Shown: one piece after another, positions 9,265-20,151 of the stretch
Layout of the letters: each line of letters opens with the position of its first letter
Numbering within the stretch: the first letter of the stretch is position 1
DNA from: Zygnema cylindricum
Lineage: Eukaryota > Streptophyta > Zygnematophyceae > Zygnematales > Zygnemataceae
Length of the DNA: 64,000 bases
Assembly: GCA_037447655.1 (NCBI GenBank)
Contig: JBBHKE010000396.1
Location: 278,549 to 342,548 of the forward strand
Reading direction: 5' to 3'
Notes under the pieces: generated by a model
Database searches by the model: none
Told to the model about the DNA's origin: nothing
Seen by the model: only the letters and a program-made list of their open reading frames with translations
Made by a program: the position numbers and the translations under genes

Positions 9265-11113
9265 ATCTTGCAAATAGCATAATATAATGACCCGAAATCC
9301 GTTTTTCTCTTACAAAGTGTAATCTTATATCCATTTGCTTAGGTTTGAAGTGGTGACTCGGGTTAGAGGCAATGGCAATGGCAGCTTGGTTATCACACCA
9401 GATCACCTCAGGACCAAGCTACATGTATCCCAATTCTTGCGACATGGATTTTACCAATAAGATTTCTTTGATGGCCGAGTTTGCTGCCATGTATTTTGAC
9501 CTCATTGTCAATTATGTCGTAACTTTTTGAAGTTTTTGCTGTTGAAGCTGCAAGTCCCGTTCCCAATTTGTAGAACAAATCACGTGGTTGATTTCTAGCT
9601 TGGCATGTCGCCATAGCTTGCATCACTCCATGTTTGCAACTTCACTTCTCCTGCGCCTAGTGTGAGTTTGACGTCTTTGGTTCTTGCCAAATATCTTAAG
9701 ACTCTCTTTCCTCCATCACGGTCAAATTTTCTCGGATTTTGTAGACTTCTTCTCAGTACCCCAACTGCTACACCAACATCAAGGCGGGTACAGTTCATGA
9801 AATATATTAAACTCCCCATTATTTGTGCGCAAGGTATTATTGTCATAATATCATCCTCCCTAACTATAAATACTCACTAACAATAACAACCGGTTATGTC
9901 TCTTGTCCCTCTAACTTCTTTTGAAACTCCATTGGAGTTACACACCCTATTGACCCTCGCATTCCATACTCATCTAACATGTTTCCATTAGTTGATTTTT
10001 GAGTCAATTTAATTAATCTCTTATTTTTATCCCTTTTTACTTGAATACCCAAAAATTATTTTGACTCAGCGAGGTCTTAAATCTCGAACTGTGAATTTAA
10101 AGCAGCTTTGATTTTATTTAATTTAGTCATTGATTTGCTAAATAATAGTAGATCATCTACATACACCAATATATACACTATCCCATCCTCACCCTTTAGA
10201 ACGTACACAGGATGATAAAAATTTATCCTTTCAAATCTTAGGCTAGTTAAGAATTCATCAAGTTTCAGATTGCATTGCCTAAGGACCTGTTTTAGACCGT
10301 ACAGAGATTTTAACAATTTGCATACCTAGTGTTCTTTGCCTGGTTGTGCATACATTTCAAGTTGCTGCATGTAAATGGTCTCTTCTAGCTCTCTATGCAA
10401 GAAGGCCATTTTTACATCCATCTCATGTATTTCCATATCTTCTATAGCAGCTAGAGACAGCAAGATCCTAACAGTCAAAAATCTTACAACCTGAGAAAAG
10501 TCTCTTCAAAATCAATTCCTTCCTTCTGATTATACCCATTTACCACAAGTCTGGCCTTATATCCTTAAATGGTATTATCAGGATTTAACTTCACCATGAA
10601 AACCCATTTGCTGCCAATTGCTTTTCGGTCGGCAGAAAGATCTACGTACTCCATTTTTGAGCCTCCATGATTGACCTCATTTCATCGTTTGCTACCTTGA
10701 TCTAGTGATTTCGCTCCGATGATGAGAAGGCCTCGCGGATGGTCAAAGGCTCCCTTAAGGCTGTCGAGTAGGCAAAGTGAGAGCTTGATTGCATGAAGCT
10801 ACTTGATCTTTTTCCCTCTGGAGATTTTGAGGTTGAGATCGGCGGATCCTTCGCATTCCGTTTCTGTCGCTGGAGTTGATCCACATGTATTGACCGTTGT
10901 TGTCTTTGCTGGAACTGAATTGGTAGAGAGTCTACACGATCCTCGGAAGACTGTTGAGAAATCGCAGTACCTTTTACATGGGCGACAATACGTTGATTGC
11001 ATTCCAAAATGATGTACTCCTTTACTTTTTCTTGTTTTTGTATATCTTTAAAAGTGAATAAATCTATCGAATCAAGCTCATCATTCACAAAAATATTTCG
11101 AGCCACAATTATC
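9265..11113 (-). pseudogene. Degenerate copia fragment B: linker, RT, RNase H
   Basis: On the minus strand it holds, from high to low coordinates: a linker rich in Ser/Gln (11106-10702), a broken RT start, LKSLYGLKQVLRQCNLKLDEF, LVYVDDLLLFSKSMTKLNKIK (10316-10077), then IMGSLIYFMNCTRLDVGVAVGVLRRSL and KRVLRYLARTKDVKLTLGAGE (9846-9595) and RNase H remains. Its RT differs from that of M/E (IVYILVYVDDLLLF), so it is another copia lineage. It has many stops. No LTR is visible at either end. Confidence 0.85.
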
Positions 11114-11351
11114 TTTTGTTTCTCAAAGACAAAGACCTTATAAATGTTGAAATCACTAAACTTATGGTGTATTTTATAGGTCTTAAGAGCTTAGCAGGAA
11201 AAGAAAATTATAGCGCATACAATCTGCCCCACCTCATTCCTCTATCCCCCTACTTGTTGTAGTCATTGAGGGGGAGAGAGAGTGGTGGAGCCATGGCTGC
11301 CTCAGCTCCACAGACAGTGCTAAGGAGTGACATAAGTCACTCTCAACAAAT

Positions 11352-11423
11352 GGTTGAGTCCAGTAGGACTCGAACATCCGACCGGCAGAGCGAGGCGTAG
11401 CCGTCAGCTCTAACCAATCTGTC
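11352..11423 (-). other. tRNA-like segment, antisense in the C 5' LTR
   Basis: On the minus strand it reads GATTGGTTAGAGCTGACGG ... GTTCGAGTCCTACTGG, homologous to the segment in the M LTR. The truncated 3' LTR has the same at 24186-24257. The B-box is slightly degraded (TGTTCGAGTCC). Confidence 0.45.
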
Positions 11424-11538
11424 ATCGAAGTTCGTTAACATAGATGGGGTTTGACAACTATATACACTGTGTTTTGATCTTTAATTCATTTAACGGAATT
11501 ATGAATAAAAGAACATAAAATTAGTTAGTATACAGTGT

Positions 11539-12425
11539 GTTGTTTTGAAAGCTTTAGTCCTCACTACGCTTCATAGGCGAAGGGAGTGTCTTCTCAGTAC
11601 TTAGAATACTTTGTGAAAAGTCTGGTTCAGTATGTACCAGAATTAATGTTACAGTGAACAGTGAGGGAGTTCACGGTGTGACACACTTCAGGGCACGCGT
11701 TGATAAATGAGACACTCTACAAAGATCCGTTTGTACTATTCAGACTTATCATAAAGACCGAAGTGTCACATAGAAGTTTCATCTTGGATGCAACTTCAAA
11801 ATGATGGACGGTGAAGATTTGCTGCCGACGGAAGGTGATCATTCGGGACCACGTCTGTAATTATCTGACGTGTTTGTACATGGTGTACTGTGATGTTACT
11901 TATCTCTAGTTTGTACAGAAGCGTGTTTTGTTTGATTAGTGTCTCAGTTCAGATTCTTTCTGTATGACATACCTTGATATATTCAGGTATCCTCTTTTAG
12001 ATAGTAGATATTATTGATGCATGGCTGGTATACTTCCTTTGCTTAGTTAGGGCAATAAGTGGCTGCTAGCTCTTAGAAGAATAGATATTTTAGGTATAAG
12101 AATAGGACTTAGCCATCTCAGAATTAGGAACTTGTTGTATCAAAATTTTGCTGTGACATTTTTGATATCTTTAACTGAGAATATCTCTCAGATCTGTTTG
12201 CAGATTTCTGTGTAAGTTTGCACTTGTGTTTCTTTGTGTATTATCTGCATTGAGTTAGATTTGTAGGCCATTTGGTTGCCTAAATTATCTTTGACTGTGT
12301 TCCAAAGTTGTGTGTATTTTTCTGAGCATCTGTGAGAGCTTCTTGCTTATCCGAATTCTGTGATGTCTACTCCAACATCATCTTCATCTTCGGTTGGTGT
12401 AGCAGTCATAGAACAACACAGTGCG
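11539..12425 (+). mobile_element. LTR and gag-start fragment of family D inside the C LTR
   Basis: The blocks ACTTAGAATACTTTGTG, AAGTCTGG and GAATTAATGTTACAGTG align with 62166-62225 of the family D LTR. The segment ends with an ATG at 12363 encoding MSTPTSSSSSVGVAVIEQHS, matching the gag start of D at 63088 (MSTSTTTAGS...VVEQHD). It is therefore a 5'-truncated or recombinant piece of a D-type element lodged in C's 5' LTR. Exact edges are uncertain by tens of bases. Confidence 0.65.
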
Positions 12426-13010
12426 AACATGATTTTGCACGAAACAAATGAATCGGACATTTGTTTCGACGGCTGACATTAAATCTCGGTTGTTATCCAA
12501 CGGCGCATATCACCGCCGAGATCCTAAAATGGTCACTTTGGCATTTTTTGACATGGCATGACTTGGCCCCACGTAGAGAGATAACATTTGGTCGGGAGAA
12601 TTTGGGGGAACAAACGGACAAATAAAATGTGGACAGGCTTCCACTTAATAGCCTAGCCGTGCACAGGTCGTACAGAAAGTTCATTTGCACTAGTACTTTT
12701 CTTTACTATGCAGTTATCTGATTGGTTCATACTGCAATATATAGGGATTGTGAGAGAGAATCATGACTTAGTTTTTTTTGGTAGACACTCACCTCTGAGA
12801 TTTTGTATAATTGGCATTTTTTCCACCTCATTACTCATTGGTTGGTTGGCTGTTTTCAGTGATTCTTTTTTCTACACATTCAAGAGAGTACAGATGCACA
12901 AGGGTGCAGTCAGATTTTTAATTTGTTTGCCGTTGCAATAGTGGTTGTGGTTGAAATTGGGTTAGTTAAAACTACCTCGAGGCTTGTCCAATAGAGGACA
13001 CAGAATTGCA

Positions 13011-13025
13011 GGTTATGGGCCCACC
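13011..13025 (+). other. Primer-binding site of C (half-tRNA type)
   Basis: GGTTATGGGCCCACC directly follows the 5' LTR and is identical to the sites in M and E. It contains the ATG (13015) that opens MGPPSKMPIFNGSGFIY. Confidence 0.85.
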
Positions 13026-16000
13026 CTCTAAGATGCCCATCTTCAATGGATCTGGTTTCATCTATTAGGAAGTCATGATTAGAGGGGCTTTGTGTGAAAA
13101 ACGATACTAGGGTATTGTCAATGGACAAGTGAAACGTCCACCTCATGGAACTCCACCTCACGGAACTCCACCAGGGTTTGGTGGAGTAAGGTTTTCTGCA
13201 CCAACATAGGAGGCAGATGATGGGGACCGCAATGTGTTTGAAAATTGGAAGTAAATGGAGACACCTCTTACTCGTATTGCTCCTATTTCCACGGCATGCA
13301 GAGCGGGGATCGTGAAGACCACGGAGAACAACACCCAAATGTGGGAAGACACCAACATCGCTACCAAGAACTTCATTCTGAGACACCTCACTGAAGCTTT
13401 AGCAACTCCCCATCTTCACGTTTACAATGCTGAGAAGTTGTGGGTGAGTTTGGTGGAGATCTATAGAGCAGGTAAGATTTAGGAGTTGTAGTTGGCAGGA
13501 CAAAAGTTGGGAAATTATACTTACAAAAAAGGAAAGATGTTTGACTACAGTAATGATCTCTTATATGGAGATGGAGAGTGTCTAGTGGACAAGTACAATG
13601 AAGATTAAAGTTAACACTCTCATCATAAAGTTACCCGACGAGTATGAGTATATATTGTACCAAGTACAGGAAATGACTGATTGTTCGTGGAAGTGGAATA
13701 AAGTTGTCCGGATGATACTTCTGCAGGAGAACACAATTGAGATTAAGAGAGGAGGAAAGGGCGTTCAAGCTCTAGTTACCGGAGAGGAAAAGTGGAGACA
13801 GAACCTGAAAAAGCCATACAAAGGAGAAAGAGACTAGCCTGGAGGACAAAGGCCCCTAAAGGGTCTTTGATATTTTTGCAAAAAGCTTGGACACTTCATA
13901 CCAGATTGTGAACATTTATCAAAGCTGAGGCTTTAAGAGAATCGTGGAGGGGGTTCATGCGGAAGGAAGAAAAATGCACTTATGGTGAAAAAAGTAAAAG
14001 GAGAGATCTACGACGAGTCCTTTGAGGAGGAGGATGGGGAACTTCTTCTTGACGAGAGTCTAGAGGAGAAGAAGATCCCTCGGAGACAGAAGTGTGTTAT
14101 CGCAACAATTGAGGAAGCTCCACAAAAAGGGTGGATCATCGACTCAGGTGCATCCATATATATGTGTTGTAATAAGCACCTCTTCACTTAGCTAAGAAAG
14201 ATCCCTATTGTAGAGATAGAATATGGGAATGGGAGAGTGATTACTACAGATATAGTGGGTTATGTAGATCTGAAAGTCTTAGTGGAGGGTAAGACTTCTA
14301 TACTCACCTGCTCAGACGTACTCTACATTCCTCTTGCTGAGTAAACTTCTTGTCTCTACGTCGGTGTTACATGACAAAAAGTTTGATACCTACACTAGAA
14401 AGGGAGTCTTTACGGCTAAGTATGGGGATGAAGTCTACTTCACGACAGATAGGGGTAGCCAAGGAATGTTTAGGCTTAACCTGAGTAATGAAAAAAACAA
14501 TGCTTATTATGTTGGTGTTCCTAAGTTGATGATTTGGCATAAGCAGTAAGGGCATGTGCATTTTGATAGGTTGAGGGAAATGAAAAAGCTTGGTGTAATA
14601 GAAGGAATTCAGTCTGGTGATAATAAAATGGTGGATGATTGTTGTGGCTGTGCTCAAGGAAAAGCTCACAGACTTCCCTTTCCTAAAGCCGCCACATATA
14701 GGGGGAAAAAACTACTAGATCTAGTCCACACAGATATCTGAGGACCTACAACAGTACCTTCAGTCAGAGGAAAGAGGTTTATGTTGACAATAACTAATGA
14801 CTAGTTTAGGTACTCTAGAGTCTACTTCCTAAAAACAAAGTCTAAAACACCAACTTACTTTAAAGAATATAAAGCCCAGAGTGAGAAGTTGAATGGATCC
14901 CCCATTAAGAGAATAAGGAGTGATTATGGGGAGAATATACCACTAACAAGTTTGAGGAATACTTGAGAGATGAGGGAGTTTAGCTCTAGAAAACTGTACC
15001 ATATAACTCGGAACAAAATGGGGTAGGTGAAAGATGAAACCGAACACTAAGAGATGGTGTATGTAGCATGTTGGCTGACAAGAAAATAGGAAAGAGATTT
15101 TAGGTAGAAGGCATGAATTGTGCAAACTACATTAAGAATAGAATCCTAACCTCAATTGTAAAAGGATTGACACCTTATGAGAGATGGGTTGGAAGGAAAC
15201 CAATATCTCTCACCTTAAATAAATCGGTAGCCAAGTTTACAGTCTTGATACGGATAAGAAAAATTGGAAACTAGATGCTAAGGGAAAACCAAGATACTTT
15301 GTAGGATACGATGAGGATGTCAAGGGATATAAAGTCTATGACTTAGCAAAGAAAGATATCATTCTTGTTAAACACCTAGTTGTCATGGATGAAGGGAAGT
15401 CATTTGACCCCTTCAAATATACCAAGAAAATAAAAATCCGTTATGAGTCCAAAAGTGAAGAGAACTCTGTTTTTCCCGATAGAAACATGAGTTAAACAGT
15501 GATTGCATATTCAACGGAGATCTAAGATGCAAAAGATCTACCAGACACCACACATATTCCTATTGACTTCAAGGAGATAGAAGAGGAGGAATCGCAACCG
15601 GCTTCCATAGATATGGGAGCCAATGAGAAAGTAAGGAGAAACGTGAGACTTCCCTCCATTCCAACTTCAGAGTTTGAGGGAGGGAGAAAGAGCAGCAAAA
15701 TGATACAAGAAAAACATGCCGATCATAAGGTTACTAAGCTATCTCATCCTGATGAGCCTCACTTATACTTGAAGCAATGAACAGTCCAGAGAAAGAGAGC
15801 TGGATTAAAACCATAAATGATGAGATGACCTCCATCATGGAAGTAAATACTTAGGAACTAGCGGACTATCCTCCCAACGAAAAACCTTTTGGCTGTAAAT
15901 GGGTTTTTAAACTAAAACTAAACCCAATAAATACCATTAAGAGATATGAGGCCCGTTTGGTAGCAAAGGGGTTCACCCAAAAAGAGGGGATGGACTATGA

Positions 16001-16819
16001 GGAGACTTTTGCTCAAGTTGTTCAGTTCCCATCAGTAAGGATTCTCCTCAGTGTAGAAGCAGCGGAAGACATAGAAATACATCAGATGGATATTAAGACC
16101 GCCTTCCTTAGTGGTGAGTTAGAGGAAGAAATTTTCATGCGGTAAACAGAGGGGTTTGTGGAGGAACGAGAAGAGAGCAAAGTGCAGGCTCATAAAGTCA
16201 TTATATGGATTTAAGCAGGCTCCCCAACAGTGGAATAAATAACTAGATGAGTTTCTCACTGGTCTGGGAAATATCGGATCAGCTCTGACCATTCTATCTA
16301 TATGTTTGAAAATGAGAAAGGTGTGATTTTAATTGCAATTTATGTGGATGATCTGTTGGTGTTAAGCAAGTCTTTGGAAAATATCAATAAGTTAAAGGAA
16401 GATCTTAGAAGCAGATTTGACATTAAGGATTTAGGGGAGGCAAGATATCTTTTGGGAATTCAAATGGAAAGAGATAGGGGGAAAAGAATCATTAACCTTA
16501 CTCAGAAAGAAGCAATAGGTAATATGGTTGAGAAATTCCAAATGGAAAAAGTAAACAGTTGTCCCACTCCCATAAACTTGAAAAAAGTGAGTGATGGGAG
16601 TGTAGAAGGAGATGTGATAATCTTAGATGATCAAATTAGTCTAGAAGAGAGAGAATTAATGATCACTATCCATACAGGAAGGTTGTAGGAAGTCTAATAT
16701 ACTTTATGAATTCTACCAAGCCAAGCATAGTAGGAGCAGTTCGAGTACTCAGTAGGAGTCTTAATGATCTTAGGAAGAGAGACTAAGAGGCAGCCAAAAG
16801 AGTCATGAGATATCTGGTG
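13015..16819 (+). pseudogene. Element C gag-pol, part 1 (heavily degraded)
   Basis: All copia domains up to RT are recognisable but split by many stops. Gag is at 13015-13840 (FILRHLTEALATPHLHVYNAEKLW, EMTDCSWKWNKVVRMILLQEN) and a ruined knuckle lies near 13870-13910 (a stop replaces the first Cys). Protease with an intact WIIDSGASIYMC is at 14131-14166, integrase at 14334-15250, linker at 15380-15790, and RT at 15957-16700 with IYVDDLLVLSKSLEN. The gene is broken at 16819-16824 by the insertion of element E and resumes at 23163. Confidence 0.9.
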
Positions 16820-16824
16820 GGGAC
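16820..16824. repeat. Target-site duplication of element E, left copy
   Basis: GGGAC precedes the TG of the 5' LTR and is repeated at 23158-23162. It is part of the RT-RNase H coding region of C. Confidence 0.93.
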
Positions 16825-16987
16825 TGTTGAAAAAGGAGGTATTTTGTAGTCTTTCTTATGGACTTACTGCAGCCCTCATACTTGTTGTAGTCACTGAGGA
16901 CCTGTATAAAGCCATGGCTGCCTGCTGCAGCTAAAGGAGACAGGCAGATCATTCAGGGCAGTTTTTCTTTGCAAAACATATTACTGC

Positions 16988-17070
16988 ACCTTGTGAGAAT
17001 TGACCCAGTGACCTCTGGATGATCACCGTACGGACCAGCCGTACGCCTTATCCAGTAAGCCTTAAAGATT
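16988..17070 (-). other. tRNA-like segment, antisense in the E LTR
   Basis: On the minus strand it reads CTTACTGGATAAGGCGTACGG, resembling the D-arm (A-box) of plant tRNA-Arg. A 7-bp stem CGTACGG/CCGTACG follows where the anticodon arm would be, then a degraded T-arm GGTCACTGGGTCAATTCTC. The copy in the 3' LTR is at 22349-22432. It is too degraded to call a gene. Confidence 0.45.
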
Positions 17071-17409
17071 CGATACATGTATATAGCGCGATAATGATTT
17101 AAAGCTGTACAGCGCCGAACATTTCATTTAACAAGTTACGAAAAGATTTATGCATGGAAACATACCGCGTCGCACGAAATCGGGACCGCACAAAAATTAC
17201 GAATTAACATTTAATTTCGACGGACGAAATTAAAATGTCTAGATCTGATCGAACGACTCACAGTGGGGCCGGAATACCGGAATAGACATTTGGCGGTTTG
17301 CGGAGCAGATGTCAATAGATGACACGTGGAAATATATGGTTGGACAGCGGACATTACGAGAGGAGCAAGTACGGCTCCGGAACTGACACGCGTCAGCGGA
17401 CCGGCCATG

Positions 17410-17485
17410 CCGTACTATGGCCATACAAGAAGTATAGCGGTACCTGTACCTTCTTGTACTTTACCGTGATATGATTGGTCTAGTA
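17410..17485 (+). promoter_or_regulatory. GTAC-rich U3 module with ATTGG box (element E)
   Basis: GCCGTACTATGG, GCGGTACCTGTACC, TTGTACTTTACC and a GATTGG (reverse CCAAT) lie within 76 bp, ahead of the presumed transcription start region. The 3' LTR copy is at 22776-22850. It is shared in layout with A, M and C. Confidence 0.4.
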
Positions 17486-17796
17486 CCTTAGAGATAGGTT
17501 TAGAGAGGTGGCTTAGGACTTAGAATATTTTCGGTTTTTCAGCCTCTCTCCCAGAGAGCACCTGTATTTATGGACCAACTTTGGTCAGCCATAACTTAAT
17601 GCTCAGGTGAGCAAATTCAGTGATTCTTTTTCCAGCAGACTCAGGGGAGTCCAAGCTACACAGGGGTGTAGTCGGTCAAGGATTTTGTGTCCCAGGGTGA
17701 GACTTATTCACTCTCAAAGTCAAAAGTGCATATATTATCCTAGAGGCTTCATATAAGCTAGACATTCTGTGTACCAATGGAGGTCACAGAATTACA

Positions 17797-17811
17797 GGTT
17801 ATGGGCCCACC
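17797..17811 (+). other. Primer-binding site of E (half-tRNA type)
   Basis: GGTTATGGGCCCACC abuts the 5' LTR. Its complement equals the anticodon arm of plant initiator tRNA-Met, with the CAU anticodon facing the ATG at 17801. Confidence 0.87.
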
Positions 17812-18370
17812 CTCTAGGGTGCCCATTTTCAATGGAAAAGGGTTCATATACTCGGAAACTATGATGAGGGGTGCATTGTTTGAAAAAAGGCTTTGGGGCA
17901 TTGTGAGTAATAGTCTGCATCGGCCATCCGCAAAATTGGGAGTTCCACTAGGGTTTGGAGGATCTCAGTTCGCAGGAGGATCTACGGGGGCAGAGGTGGT
18001 AGAGGATGTTGGAGAAAGCATCGTGTCGGACATAGGGAAGGAGAAAGGGAAGGAGAAACTCACACTGATGCCTACAAGATCGGTTCCGATAGCAGATGTT
18101 CAGAAAACCAAGACTAATGATTGTGAAATCTGGGATTTCAACAATACCGTGGCAACTCATTTTATTCTCAGGCGTCTCACCCAGGTAGTGGATACACCTC
18201 ATCTTCATGTTGACAAGGCAAACGAGTTGTGGGAGGCTCTTGTCAACATTTACAAGAGTGGTACAATTCAGCAGAAGAAGCTGGCAGATCAAAAGGTACA
18301 AGCATATGTATACAAAGGGGGAAAGATGTTAGATTTTTGTAATGACTTGGCTGGGTTATATATGGAGTAG
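17801..18370 (+). pseudogene. Element E gag, N-terminal part
   Basis: I chose the ATG at 17801, inside the primer-binding site. The frame is open for about 190 codons and the conserved copia gag motif FNG falls at residues 10-12 (MGPPSRVPIFNGKGFIYSE). Upstream ATG 17777 lies inside the LTR. The middle is a variable acidic/basic region (EDVGESIVSDIGKEKGKEK). After it comes the helical capsid core (FILRRLTQVVDTPHLHVDKA, LWEALVNIYKSGTIQQKKL, KMLDFCNDLAGLYME). It ends at a TAG at 18368. Gag forms the cytoplasmic particle in intact copia elements. Confidence 0.88.
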
Positions 18371-18406
18371 GAGAGTGCAAGGAAAAGGGAGACCGAGAAG
18401 GAGAAG

Positions 18407-18943
18407 GTGAATACTTTGTTGATGAAACTCCCAGATGATTATGAAAACATTGTCAACAAGGTTCAAGATTTGCCAGATCATCGATGGATCTGGAACTCCG
18501 TTGTGGGATTGATTTTGGTTCGGAAAAGCCCAATTGAGATTCGGAGAGGAGGAAAGAGTGTTCAGGAATTGGCTGCTGGCACTAACTTGGGGGGTAAGGA
18601 TTCCAAGCAACCTTATGGGAACTTTGGTGGAGGAGGAAGAGGAAACCATGACGGGTCTAGATCTAGGGCTCCGAAGGGGCTTTGCCATTTTTGTAAGAAG
18701 CCGGGACACTACATGGCAGATTGCACTAAGTTGACGGAGCTGAGATTGAAGGACGAATCGATTGGAAAACCGGTCGGAAAGAAAAACAAGGCGTTCTTTG
18801 CAACACAAGTCATGGGAGAGGATACCGATGATGACGATGAAGAACTTTTCCTCAACGAGGAGTTGGAGGTGAAAGGTGAGCCGGAGATTCCAAGGAGGCA
18901 AAAGTGTGCTTTCGGTGGAGTGAAAGAAGCTTCTGAAGAATGA
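18407..18943 (+). pseudogene. Element E gag C-terminus with intact zinc knuckle
   Basis: It continues gag after one stop: MNTLLMKLPDDYENIVNKV, WIWNSVVGLILVRKSPIEIRRGGKS, then a Gly-rich stretch. The intact nucleocapsid knuckle CHFCKKPGHYMADC (CX2CX4HX4C, about 18685-18726) is next, followed by an acidic run (DTDDDDEELFLNEELE). It ends at TGA 18941-18943, exactly where the Trp/Gly before the protease active site should be (EEGWIID in relatives). Confidence 0.88.
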
Positions 18944-19429
18944 TTGATCATTGGTTCAGGAGCCTCTATGCATATGTGTAGAGAAAAACCATTGTTTACC
19001 AAAATGAGAAAGATCCCTACTGTAGAGATAGAGTATGGGGATGGGAGAATAGTGACCACTAATTCAGTGGGATCAGTAGATCTGAAGGTCCTAGTTGATG
19101 GAAAGACATTTATAGTCACTTTCTCTGATGTCCTTTTTATTCCGGAGCTGAACAAAAATCTTATCTCTACGTCGGTCTTAGATGATACGGGTTTTGAGAC
19201 TAGTACTAAGAAAGGAGTCTTTGTTGCTAGCTATGAGAATGAAGTGTACTTCACAGCTGAAAAGGGTAGCCAAGGAATGTTTAGGCTGAATTTGAGTAAT
19301 GGAAAGACGGGAGTTTACTATGCTGGTGTAAGTGATTTGATGATGTGGCATAAAAGATTGAGACATGTGCATCTAGATAGGTTGAAGGAAATGAAGAAAA
19401 CGGGTGTAGTTGAGGGCATACATTTTTGA
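18944..19429 (+). pseudogene. Element E protease and integrase N-terminus
   Basis: The aspartic protease motif is IIGSGASMHMC. The catalytic Asp of DSGAS is Gly here, so the protease would be inactive. VEIEYGDGRIVTTNSVGSV and FIVTFSDVLFIPELNKNLIS are the usual protease C-terminal motifs. The frame then runs into the pre-integrase region MMWHKRLRHVHLDRLKEMKK. The stop is TGA at 19427. Confidence 0.88.
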
Positions 19430-20077
19430 GATAATGAGACTTTGGATGATTGTAGTGGGTGTGCTCAAGGAAAGGCTCACAGATTGTCTTTTCCAAAAGC
19501 CGCAACATGTAAGGGTGAAAAGGTTTTAGATTTGGTTCACACTGACATATGGGGACCGGCCAAAGTGCCATCAGTTAGAGGGAAAAGATTAATGCTTACT
19601 ATCAGTGATGATTGATCTAGATACTCTCGAGTATATTTCTTGAAAAACAAATCTGAGGCTTCGGCTTATTTTAAGGAATATAAATCATGGAGTGAAAAGC
19701 TTCATGAGATATCTATAAAGAGAATAAGAAGTGATAATGGGGGGGAATTCACTTCTAATGAGTTTGAGGATAACTTGAAAGAGGAAGGGGTTCAACACCA
19801 AAAGATAGTCCCAAAGAACCCGGAACAAAATGGTGTAGCCGAGAGACTAAACCGGACATTAAGTGATAGTGCTCGTAGCATGTTGACGGATAAAAAGATA
19901 AGGAAAAGTTTTTGGGCAAAAGCTATGAATTGTGCTAACTATCTCAAAAATAGAGTCCTTACCTCAGCTGTAAAAGGTCAAACACCTTATGAAAGATGGA
20001 CCGGGAGAAAACCTAACATATCACACTTAAAGGTGTTTGGAAGTCAAGTGTTTTGTTTAAACACAAAAAAAATCTGA
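19430..20077 (+). pseudogene. Element E integrase core
   Basis: The zinc-region end DCSGCAQGKAHRLSFPKAA is followed by DLVHTDIWGPAKVPSV (first catalytic Asp), a stop near 19613, then IKRIRSDNGGEFTS (second Asp) and PEQNGVAERLNRTL (Glu). MNCANYLKNRVLT, TPYERWTGRKP and HLKVFGSQVFCLNT follow. A run of A near 20062 breaks the frame before the KLDARGKPGY continuation. Confidence 0.9.
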
Positions 20078-20151
20078 TTGGAAGTTAGACGCTAGAGGAA
20101 AGCCGGGATACTTACTTGGGTATGATGAGAACGTAAAAGGGTATAGAGTTT

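Larger units (their letters stand above)
11145..13010 (+). repeat. Element C 5' LTR with an insertion
   Basis: The LTR starts TGTTGAAATCACTAAAC and ends ACACAGAATTGCA next to a primer site. Homology to the M LTR is clear in 11145-11520 (including the antisense tRNA-like segment at 11352-11423) and again from about 12430 (ACGAAACAAATG, AACGGCGCATATCACCGCCGAG, TGGCATGACTTGGC, GTAC module 12655-12728). The 0.9 kb in between is foreign and looks like another family's LTR and gag start. Confidence 0.8.
16825..17796 (+). repeat. Element E 5' LTR
   Basis: The LTR is 972 bp, TGTTGAAAAAGGAGG ... CACAGAATTACA. Its U3 includes an antisense tRNA-like segment (16988-17070) and a GTAC-rich block at 17410-17485 followed by ATGATTGGTCTAGTACC. 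Further in are the shared CTCTCTCCCAGAGAGC palindrome and ATCCTAGAGGCTTC block. Confidence 0.95.
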
